Origin: Erysipelotrichales bacterium
Lineage (GTDB): Bacteria; Bacillota_I; Bacilli_A; RFN20; CAG-826
Assembly (NCBI GenBank): GCA_022508525.1
Contig: JAFLVA010000003.1
Span: forward strand, 1-39,768
Direction: 5' to 3'
Length of the DNA stretch: 39,768 nt
This document shows positions 34,305 through 39,768 of the stretch, one piece after another. The notes under the pieces are model-generated. The model worked only from the letters and a program-made list of their open reading frames with translations, searched no databases and had not been told where the DNA came from. The first letter of the stretch is position 1; every line of letters starts with the position of its first letter. A program made the position numbers and the translations under genes.

Positions 34305-35426
34305 TTATCTTTTGGAAATTAGAATTAATGGAACTAGCATCTCTTCTGTTAGTGATCCATGATGTCCTTTATGGCGGTGTGCTAATTCTCCAAGTAACAT
34401 AATTTTATTATTTTTAGAAATTGCAATATAATCCGCAAGTAAATATGCTTTATCTAAATTATCTATTGGACCAAATACTTTTTGATTAATTAAATCTTTG
34501 GTTTCAAATAGTTCAAAGTCTTCACTATATTTTTCGTTAAATAGTTTAATAAATTTATCATTACATCCTTCTTTTATTTTAAAAGCTGGAGCACGTGATT
34601 CTAAGAATACTGGCCAACTTAAAAGAGAAAGTAACTTTTCATCTTTATAAAGTTCGATATAATCACTTACATCAACTTGTCCATGATCTGCAGTAATAAT
34701 AAATAATGTATCTTCTACTGAGTCATATAATTCTTTTAATTTTAGATTTAAGTAATTAATTGTGATTTTACTCTCAAGAGATAAAACCCCATATTCATGC
34801 ATCATATGATCTGGTTCAGGACAATATAGATAGACAAATTGTTTTCCTTCTTTTTCACATATTGCTTTAGTCAATGAAAAATAATCATCAATATCAGAGG
34901 CAACATATTTATTTAAATCTTCTCCATCTGTCCAATAGATAGGGACTACTTTACTAATCGTGTAATCCGTATTTGCATATTTATAAAATGGCTCAGTAGG
35001 AATAATATTCGTTTTATAGCTTTGATCTACTGGCTCTTTAGTATGTGAGTTAACACCAGGAAATACATCTACTGCTACTTTAAGTTCATCAAAATATAAA
35101 CTCCAACCAAACCAACCATGTTCCATAGGATATTTATTAGTTAACATTGTCGTAGTTGCGTTCGCAGTAGTAGATGGAAATACTGATGTTAGTACTTCTT
35201 TAATATTTGACTTCATAAATGAATCATCTTTTAGATTAATATTAATAGGATTAATTCCTAGTCCATCAAATATTATAAATACAACATTTTTATAATTCTT
35301 CTTTAATTCTTCTTTTAATATTGGAAGAGTTGCATTGTTATTTGGGCAATTCAAAAATTCTGCAAGTGTTGCAGATATATTTAGTATGCTTTTATTAAAG
35401 TTAGGAAAAATAAACCTACTAGACAT
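34305..35426 (-). CDS. Type I phosphodiesterase / nucleotide pyrophosphatase family protein
   Basis: Alkaline-phosphatase-superfamily hydrolase, 373 residues, without signal peptide. Dimetal and nucleophile motifs: VFIIFDGLG near residue 50 (Asp ligand), SVFPSTTANATTTMLT near 85 (Thr nucleophile), CPEPDHMMHEYG, TADHGQVD and HKGHHGSLTEEMLVPL. These match the phosphodiest family that includes nucleotide pyrophosphatases. Likely acts on a phosphodiester or pyrophosphate compound in the cytoplasm. It starts 5 nt after the CBS-pair gene, so the two are co-transcribed; the CBS protein could sense an adenine nucleotide related to the enzyme's substrate (inference). Confidence 0.88.
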   Translation of the reverse strand: MSSRFIFPNFNKSILNISATLAEFLNCPNNNATLPILKEELKKNYKNVVFIIFDGLGINPININLKDDSFMKSNIKEVLTSVFPSTTANATTTMLTNKYPMEHGWFGWSLYFDELKVAVDVFPGVNSHTKEPVDQSYKTNIIPTEPFYKYANTDYTISKVVPIYWTDGEDLNKYVASDIDDYFSLTKAICEKEGKQFVYLYCPEPDHMMHEYGVLSLESKITINYLNLKLKELYDSVEDTLFIITADHGQVDVSDYIELYKDEKLLSLLSWPVFLESRAPAFKIKEGCNDKFIKLFNEKYSEDFELFETKDLINQKVFGPIDNLDKAYLLADYIAISKNNKIMLLGELAHRHKGHHGSLTEEMLVPLILISKR

Positions 35427-35431
35427 ATTTA

Positions 35432-35857
35432 TTATTCCTCACTTAAATCTATTTCTTTATTGCTATATAAGTATTTAATAATACTTTTTCTTTTTACAAT
35501 ACCAATAAAAATACCTCTATCATCTACAACTGGAACAAAGTTTTGCTCTAATGATAATTTAAAGAGTTTCTTGATATCCATATTAATTTCAAAAGGTTCA
35601 TATGGACGATATTTTTCAATATTTGCAATGCTTTCTTTTTCTGCTACTTCAAGATTAAATTTGCTTTTATTTTTAATATATCTTAAGATATCACCTTCAG
35701 ATATAGTAGATATAAATTTACCGTCTTCATCCACTAAAGGAACAACACTAAATTTATGAGAATCTAGTTTCTCTAAAACTTGTCTAATTGTTGATTTATG
35801 ATCTAAATAAAAAGTTTGAGCCTTTGGAGTTAAAAAACTAAATAAAGTAACAGACAT
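35432..35857 (-). CDS. CBS-domain pair protein
   Basis: A 141-residue protein made of two CBS domains (about 8-65 and 80-135), with VPLVDEDGKFISTISEGDILRYI and VPVVDDRGIFIGIVKRKSIIKYL as the paired signature strands. CBS pairs bind adenosyl ligands such as AMP, ATP, SAM or c-di-AMP and act as sensors. ATG follows AGGGGG. First gene of a two-gene unit with the downstream phosphodiesterase. Confidence 0.88.
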   Translation of the reverse strand: MSVTLFSFLTPKAQTFYLDHKSTIRQVLEKLDSHKFSVVPLVDEDGKFISTISEGDILRYIKNKSKFNLEVAEKESIANIEKYRPYEPFEINMDIKKLFKLSLEQNFVPVVDDRGIFIGIVKRKSIIKYLYSNKEIDLSEE

Positions 35858-35882
35858 GATTATGAACCCCCTAAATTAAATA

Positions 35883-35936
35883 ATTAGATATTTTAATATC
35901 TAATATAATTATATAAAATTTATGTGGTATTATCTA
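35883..35936 (-). promoter_or_regulatory. Promoter of the CBS-phosphodiesterase operon with perfect inverted repeat
   Basis: Minus strand: -35 TAGATA (35931-35936), 17-nt spacer, perfect -10 TATAAT (35908-35913). Directly downstream, over the expected start, is a perfect 10-bp inverted repeat with arms ATTAGATATT and AATATCTAAT (35883-35904). The half-site resembles that in front of trkA (core ATATYTAR). Confidence 0.55.
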
Positions 35937-36091
35937 TATTGATATAATTTAATTATCAAAGCGCACGCAATTTGTGAATTTTTAATTGATAAAATGTCTT
36001 ATCACAAAATTTTTAATAATATCGATTGCCAAATATGTAGTGAAACTTTTCACGTAAGCTTTTCTACGAGGATGTATCTCGTTACTTAGTA
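35937..36091. other. Non-coding stretch without recognised features
   Basis: About 150 AT-rich bases between two divergently organised minus-strand units. There are short local hairpins (GAAACTTTTC near 36043-36052, and TACGAGGATGTATCTCGTTA near 36066-36085) but no frame with a ribosome site. Confidence 0.5.
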
Positions 36092-36124
36092 TAAAAAAAA
36101 GACACGATTTTAATTTCGTGTCTC
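36092..36124 (-). terminator. Terminator at the end of the ImmA-type locus
   Basis: Minus strand: AGACACGA pairs with TCGTGTCT around an 8-nt loop, then eight T. It directly follows the possible 23-residue peptide. Confidence 0.9.
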
Positions 36125-36194
36125 AAAAATATAAAAAGGTTACACTGTCAATATGTCCACCTTTAATGGTTATTTCATATAATTGTTTTAACAC
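36123..36194 (-). CDS. Possible 23-residue peptide
   Basis: GTG start with a perfect AGGAGGTG site 5 nt upstream (36200-36207) and a stop overlapping the terminator stem. The peptide begins MLKQLYEITIKGGHIDS and ends VTFLYF; it is not a membrane span and is unknown to me. The strong ribosome site and terminator suggest that this short unit is expressed. Its stop is TGA, which no larger gene in the window uses. It lies 58 nt beyond the acidic membrane protein, so it may be the last cistron of that operon. Confidence 0.45.
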   Translation of the reverse strand: MLKQLYEITIKGGHIDSVTFLYF

Positions 36195-36251
36195 TTTAAC
36201 ACCTCCTATTTTATTTGCTAAGTATTAAAAAAGCCAATTTTATTGAATGGA

Positions 36252-36767
36252 CTAGTTATTATCGTTTTTATTTTTCCAATATTCGCCAAAATTTTTGAGA
36301 GTATTTGAAATAATTTCTAAAACCTTATTATCTTTTCTATTAAACAAATATTCAAATAATATTTTTAAAAGCCCTAAACTTTCCACTACAAGGGCAACAA
36401 ATGCAGAGATGTAAACACCCATATCTAGTTCAAAAACAAACGCCAATATAGTTATAGCAATTATCAATATATAACTTATGATTATTAAACTAAAAATTAA
36501 TTTAGAATAGCACGCACGTCTTTCTCTTATAAACTTTTCTTCCGCTTCAAAAGAATCTTTCATTTGTTTCATTAAATCAGAGTATGCCTCTGAAGGATTT
36601 TGATATGCTTTAACATCTAAGTCTATTTTTTCTACGTCTGCTTCATCAAAATCAAAATCATCTAAATCCAAATCAAAATCAAAATCATCTAAATCTATCT
36701 CATCTGATGAATCTATGTCAAAATTATCTATAGATTCTGGCGTAAGTGTTTCTTTTTCATCACACAT
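36252..36767 (-). CDS. Aspartate-rich membrane protein
   Basis: A 171-residue protein of unknown family. Residues 15-55 are an acidic run with repeats such as DLDDFDFD. A helical linker follows, then two hydrophobic spans at about 90-112 and 116-140 and a charged tail. ATG at 36767 has TTGGAG 8 nt upstream; a GTG at 36776 would touch that site. It begins 19 nt after the stop of the ImmA/IrrE-type peptidase gene, so the two form one operon. A substrate or anchor for the peptidase is one possibility, not shown by the sequence. Confidence 0.7.
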   Translation of the reverse strand: MCDEKETLTPESIDNFDIDSSDEIDLDDFDFDLDLDDFDFDEADVEKIDLDVKAYQNPSEAYSDLMKQMKDSFEAEEKFIRERRACYSKLIFSLIIISYILIIAITILAFVFELDMGVYISAFVALVVESLGLLKILFEYLFNRKDNKVLEIISNTLKNFGEYWKNKNDNN

Positions 36768-36786
36768 AATACACACTCCAACGCAT

Positions 36787-37362
36787 TTAATCTGCTAAAA
36801 GATCTAATCTTGTTTTGACAGCCACTTTATCTACACCAAAAAACACTGACATTTCATCATCGCTAAACACTTTTTTTAGTTCTTTTATTTTAGTGCTTGG
36901 CATTAATAATTCAAGTGCAAATATATTCGCATACTGTTCTCTTTGTAGATATTTATTTTTATCAGTATCAGAATCAGGAATAGAAAAAAGGCGATAATTA
37001 ATATGCGAACTAACAACTAATTTATCTTTGAAATCTTCAGTTGTATATTCATCAAATAAAATATGACCAAATTCATGCATCAAAGAAAATCTTTGAAATA
37101 CAGGATCTTTATCACTGTTTAAGTAAATTCTCGCAATGTTTCTAGTAACACCTTTTGTACGCACCATCATAGCGCCAAAATCTTCAAGTTCCTTTTTTAA
37201 ATCTTTAAATGAAATTTTATAAACTTTTATATCAATCTTTTTTATAATCTCAATGTAATCTAAGCATGCTTGAGTATTGACCATTTCTTTTCCATCGTAT
37301 CTAATGCCACTCAAAATATTTTTTACTACATTCTTAATTTCATTAATTTTTTTCTGGTCCAT
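36787..37362 (-). CDS. ImmA/IrrE-family metallopeptidase
   Basis: Zinc metallopeptidase of 191 residues with the HExxH motif HEFGH at 96-100 and the following ILFDE. The flanking SLMHEFGHILFDEY and REQYANIFALELLMP segments are typical of the ImmA/IrrE (DUF955) group. Members cleave repressors or anti-repressors, as ImmA of ICEBs1 and IrrE of Deinococcus do, and usually neighbour an XRE regulator. None is intact here. ATG at 37362 has GAGGAG 11 nt upstream; a GTG at 37374 has no space for one. The end FFGVDKVAVKTRLDLL is a short HTH-like helix pair often seen in the family. Confidence 0.88.
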   Translation of the reverse strand: MDQKKINEIKNVVKNILSGIRYDGKEMVNTQACLDYIEIIKKIDIKVYKISFKDLKKELEDFGAMMVRTKGVTRNIARIYLNSDKDPVFQRFSLMHEFGHILFDEYTTEDFKDKLVVSSHINYRLFSIPDSDTDKNKYLQREQYANIFALELLMPSTKIKELKKVFSDDEMSVFFGVDKVAVKTRLDLLAD

Positions 37363-37367
37363 ATTTA

Positions 37368-37439
37368 TTAGCACTCCTCAATCAGCTCCTTTTTAAGTTT
37401 TTTATTACTTATGTAGTTTAGACTCGAAATAGACTTCAT
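37368..37439 (-). CDS. Possible 23-residue leader peptide or gene remnant before ImmA
   Basis: ATG at 37439, 23 codons (begins MKSISSLNYIS, ends KKELIEEC), with the stop 5 nt before the ImmA ATG. The last codons contain the ImmA ribosome sites AAGGAG and GAGGAG, so translation would be coupled. Its own ribosome site is poor. It may be the C-terminal remnant of an upstream XRE gene of the kind normally paired with ImmA. Confidence 0.25.
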   Translation of the reverse strand: MKSISSLNYISNKKLKKELIEEC

Positions 37440-37724
37440 AATCAATTATCATCTTAAAAAAGAGAAAATGATACACCAACTAATAACTACGACAGGCGTA
37501 TCAAATAACAAATTTAGATAGAGTTTATATTTTAGGCTTTTCGAGCCACCCAAGCTTTATGCCCTCTATCCTCAATTACATATTAACCCATTTTGGAAGT
37601 AATTGCAAATAGTAATTTTCCACATAGTTTTCCACAATCAATGATATAAATTACATAAGTAATTTATATTATTAAATATAACTTAATACAATTATATATA
37701 AAACTTTTTTATACATTTAGAACT
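37440..37724. other. Non-coding region with DnaA-box-like repeats and palindromes
   Basis: No supported gene. It holds two direct copies of TTTTCCACA (37616-37624 and 37628-37636, 12 bp apart), a perfect inverted repeat with arms ATAAATTAC/GTAATTTAT (37646-37667), and a foldable element with outer arms GATAGAG/CTCTATC (37517-37523, 37564-37570) enclosing GGCT/AGCC. The ImmA promoter must be here but no clear -35/-10 pair was found. Confidence 0.45.
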
Positions 37725-37756
37725 CAAAAAAGCATCTTATCAAAATGATAAAATGC
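37725..37756 (-). terminator. Terminator of the small membrane peptide gene
   Basis: Eleven-pair stem on the minus strand, GCATTTTATCA/TGATAAGATGC, with a 3-nt loop and a following T run, 16 nt past the peptide stop. Confidence 0.9.
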
Positions 37757-37771
37757 CTCTTTTAGACTAGT

Positions 37772-37939
37772 CTAGCATGCAGATTTCCCAGAAAAATTTA
37801 GTGAATAATTCAAAGTCAAATTAAGTGTTCTAAAATTATAATCATCTCTATTTCTATCTTTAATTGATACCAAAATCGACACAATTATGCTTATTATGGT
37901 GATGAACATAGAGACGACATCAATTAATCTATCATTCAA
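37772..37939 (-). CDS. Small single-span peptide, type I toxin-like
   Basis: 55 codons from TTG at 37939 with GAGG 8 nt upstream. After MNDRLID the peptide has one hydrophobic span (about residues 8-26: VVSMFITIISIIVSILVSI), then a charged segment KDRNRDD and a polar tail. Size, single span close to the N-terminus, basic/acidic tail and a strong terminator directly after are the shape of Fst/TxpA/BsrG-type toxins. Sequence identity with a known family is not claimed. It overlaps a 24-codon frame just upstream. Confidence 0.45.
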   Translation of the reverse strand: MNDRLIDVVSMFITIISIIVSILVSIKDRNRDDYNFRTLNLTLNYSLNFSGKSAC

Positions 37940-38010
37940 TAATTTGTCCTCTTTAAAGATGCTTCAATACCTATAAAATTCAACTTCATTAAATGCTGCA
38001 TAATTACCAT
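37936..38010 (-). CDS. Possible 24-residue peptide upstream of the toxin-like peptide
   Basis: ATG at 38010 with AAGGGGGAAA 7 nt upstream, 24 codons ending in TGA that overlaps the TTG start of the next peptide (37939). The overlap and strong ribosome site suggest a coupled leader frame. The peptide (begins MVIMQHLMKLNFIG) has no recognisable feature. Confidence 0.35.
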   Translation of the reverse strand: MVIMQHLMKLNFIGIEASLKRTNY

Positions 38011-38132
38011 AATATTTCCCCCTTAATAATTTAGTAGAATCATCCTCTAAAACATTTCTAGATCTCTACACTATTATTATATGTACAATATGTAAAAGTA
38101 TTTCGGTATAATTTAAAAAAATTTTTATTCAT

Positions 38133-38167
38133 CAAAAAAGAGGAGTCTCTACTCCTCTAATTTTTTT
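38133..38167 (-). terminator. Bidirectional terminator
   Basis: Perfect stem AGAGGAGT/ACTCCTCT with a CTCT loop (38139-38158), T-rich on both sides. It closes the minus-strand remnant at 38199-38796. Confidence 0.88.
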
Positions 38168-38198
38168 CGTTCTGCATCGAGCTTCGTTTGTTGACTTT

Positions 38199-38426
38199 TT
38201 AATTTCTTTCGATTCTATAAAGTTCAACAAAAGCACCTGATAAGGCTAATGTAAAAAGAAATCCCAATAAATTAAATTTCCCTGTAGAATCATAATCTAA
38301 GCCAACTTTAATAATACCGATTATAAGTACAAGAGCAACAATTAATAATAGACTATTAATTCCCAACTTTTTTAACCATGCAATAATCTTAAAAATACTT
38401 TCTTCACTTTTTTCTTCTATATTAAT
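38199..38426 (-). CDS. Small two-span membrane protein without a normal start
   Basis: An open run of 75 codons. After an acidic stretch (NIEEKSEES) there are two hydrophobic spans (about 24-41 and 53-66), then ELYRIERN. No ATG, GTG or TTG lies at its beginning in frame; TGA closes the frame just upstream. GAGGG at 38427-38431 would serve an ATA or ATT codon. Its beginning overlaps the stop of the decayed gene upstream. It may be a remnant or use a rare start. Confidence 0.35.
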   Translation of the reverse strand: MNIEEKSEESIFKIIAWLKKLGINSLLLIVALVLIIGIIKVGLDYDSTGKFNLLGFLFTLALSGAFVELYRIERN

Positions 38427-38796
38427 CCCTCATTTCAACATTCAAATAAACTTTTGAAAAATTAACTAGTTTATCATACTCAGTAATTATCTTAGATGCA
38501 ATCAATATATCAAAATTCCCATCATCACGCAAGGTAGCTAATGCTACTTGCCAACCATCTCCAACATATAACTTTTCAGTATCCGTTGTATCAACAGATA
38601 TTTATAAACAATTATGTGAAAACAATGTAGAAATAGTACATTTAGGATGATAGCATTTTGTAGGACTTATAAAATCACCTTTCGAAACTTTAAAGTGCGA
38701 GTCTATTGACAAAACATACAATTGCATGTTCTTATTCGATGTAACAAGCAAAAAATCTAAAAGTCCATCATTAAAAATGTATTTTTTACCGACTGT
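38422..38796 (-). pseudogene. Decayed gene with internal TAA and no start
   Basis: 125 codons on the minus strand with one internal TAA at 38602-38604. The two parts read naturally together (KKYIFNDGLLDFLLVTSNKN and KLYVGDGWQVALATLRDDGN) and the second ends NVEMRD. A stop just upstream (GTT TAA) and the lack of a start codon indicate loss of the N-terminus. Family not recognised. The region borders the promoter of the SDR gene, whose insertion or rearrangement may have removed the 5' part. Confidence 0.45.
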
Positions 38797-38830
38797 TTTT
38801 TAAACTTAAAGTTTTTTATGATAATATTAA

Positions 38831-38836
38831 TATAAT
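38831..38836 (+). promoter_or_regulatory. -10 element of the SDR gene
   Basis: Perfect TATAAT only 14 nt before the ATG at 38850, so the leader would be very short but still include GAGG. The -35 is poor. Confidence 0.4.
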
Positions 38837-38849
38837 AGAGGTAATGTTT

Positions 38850-39656
38850 ATGGAAAAGAAGTATGTGTTAGTAACAGGTGCTTATGGTGGATTAGGAAGA
38901 GCGGTTGTAAATAGTTTACTTGATAATGGATTTACTGTATTTGCAACTGATTTAAGAATAGATGATTCAATGAAAAATGAATCACTTATTCCTATTAAAG
39001 TAGATGTCACTAATGATGAAGATATAAATAATGCTTATATTGAAGTATCAAAACATACTGATTGGTTATATGCAATTATTAATTTAGCAGGAATATTCTA
39101 TCTAGATTCAATTGTAGAAGGTGAAGAAAGTAAACTTCGCCGCATTATTGAAACTAACTTTTTTGGCACATATAAAATGAATAAGAAATTTATGCCTTTA
39201 CTTAAAAGTAAGAAAAGTAGAATTATTAATATAACAAGTGAATTAGCGGGTTATTCTCCTCAACCATTTATGGGATATTATACTATTTCAAAAGGAATGT
39301 TAGATATTTATACTGATGTATTAAGAAGAGAATTAAATTATTTATGTATAAAAGTAATTAAAATACATTCTGGCTCATTTAAAACAAAATTATTAGCGAA
39401 CGCAAGTGATGAATATGATAGATTAATAAATAAAACTGAACATTATAAAAATCAATTAACTAAACTAAAATTTATGATGGATAAAGAATTAAAAAAAGAA
39501 AACAATCCTAATAAATTTGCTAAGCAAATTATTAAGATTGTTAATAAGAAAAATCCTAAAATACGCTATAGTATTAATCGTAGTTTTGGTTTGAGATTGT
39601 TATCTGCTTTGCCAGAAAAATGGCAGGATAAGGTGTATTTGATATTTATTAAATAA
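38850..39656 (+). CDS. Short-chain dehydrogenase/reductase (SDR)
   Basis: NAD(P)-dependent oxidoreductase of 268 residues. The cofactor motif is TGAYGGLG (9-16), NLAG near 78-81, and the catalytic Ser130 (NITSEL), Tyr144 and Lys148 (YTISK) are all in place. A basic C-terminal extension (about 190-268) goes beyond the core fold. ATG at 38850 has GAGG 8 nt upstream; the ATG 6 nt earlier is too close. Substrate unknown. Confidence 0.9.
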   Translation: MEKKYVLVTGAYGGLGRAVVNSLLDNGFTVFATDLRIDDSMKNESLIPIKVDVTNDEDINNAYIEVSKHTDWLYAIINLAGIFYLDSIVEGEESKLRRIIETNFFGTYKMNKKFMPLLKSKKSRIINITSELAGYSPQPFMGYYTISKGMLDIYTDVLRRELNYLCIKVIKIHSGSFKTKLLANASDEYDRLINKTEHYKNQLTKLKFMMDKELKKENNPNKFAKQIIKIVNKKNPKIRYSINRSFGLRLLSALPEKWQDKVYLIFIK

Positions 39657-39768
39657 TAAATGTAATTGTATTAAAATGAAATGAAAAATCAAATATAATT
39701 AAATTAATACTAAGTTTTTTAATATTTGTGGCCTGAAAAAATATCTTTAAAATATATTTTTTGAGAAT
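39657..39768. other. AT-rich end of window
   Basis: 112 bases after the SDR stop with no frame, RNA or clear hairpin seen; a downstream gene may begin outside the window. Confidence 0.5.

Overview
This is an AT-rich (about 30% G+C by eye) bacterial chromosome segment read with the standard bacterial code (Trp is TGG throughout). The gene content suggests a low-G+C member of the Bacillota, class Bacilli, perhaps one of the uncultured gut lineages near the Erysipelotrichia/Mollicutes boundary. The pointers are the ecfA1-ecfA2-ecfT-truA ... rplM-rpsI ... cwlD order, Gram-positive type lipoproteins with serine-rich linkers, strong AGGAGG ribosome binding sites, and TTG/GTG starts. The lineage call is inference. 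None of the 34 main reading frames ends in TGA (25 TAA, 9 TAG).

Layout. 1-312: a candidate small RNA on the minus strand. 313-5074: a plus-strand housekeeping run: dCMP deaminase, a small membrane protein, the ECF vitamin/metal transporter energizing module (EcfA1, EcfA2, EcfT), TruA and a PHP-family phosphatase. 5227-5952: YebC/TACO1 translation factor. 6193-11358 (minus): two paralogous secreted clostripain-type (C11) cysteine peptidase lipoproteins with bacterial Ig-like repeats and matching promoters. 11519-14415: rplM-rpsI behind a strong promoter and leader hairpin, a CwlD-like amidase and a PTS EIIC-like permease. 14495-21068: cell-surface genes: an acidic triple-repeat lipoprotein, a GH16 beta-glucanase lipoprotein broken by an in-frame amber codon, tRNA-Ile, a MATE exporter and a 5'-nucleotidase lipoprotein. 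21211-21507: tRNA-Val, tRNA-Thr, tRNA-Leu.

21819-28458 is a complete type I restriction-modification operon (XRE regulator, hsdM, hsdS, hsdR). hsdS has two target-recognition domains and ends at a run of nine G. A third recognition domain lies open just beyond the run in another frame, so a change of +1 or -2 G would fuse it on. This is the layout of a phase-variable specificity switch and is the most interesting system in the window. A short unrecognised two-gene cassette (28772-29696) follows.

29791-35857: an HSL-type alpha/beta hydrolase, the TrkH-TrkA potassium uptake pair, a NUDIX hydrolase, and a nucleotide-pyrophosphatase-like phosphodiesterase with a CBS-pair protein. Both the trkAH and the CBS-phosphodiesterase promoters carry a long perfect inverted repeat just downstream of the -10. 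36092-38800 is a poorly coding, defence- or mobile-like zone: an ImmA/IrrE-type metallopeptidase, an acid-rich membrane protein, several possible tiny peptides (one a toxin-like single-span peptide) and a decayed gene. An SDR oxidoreductase (38850-39656) closes the window.
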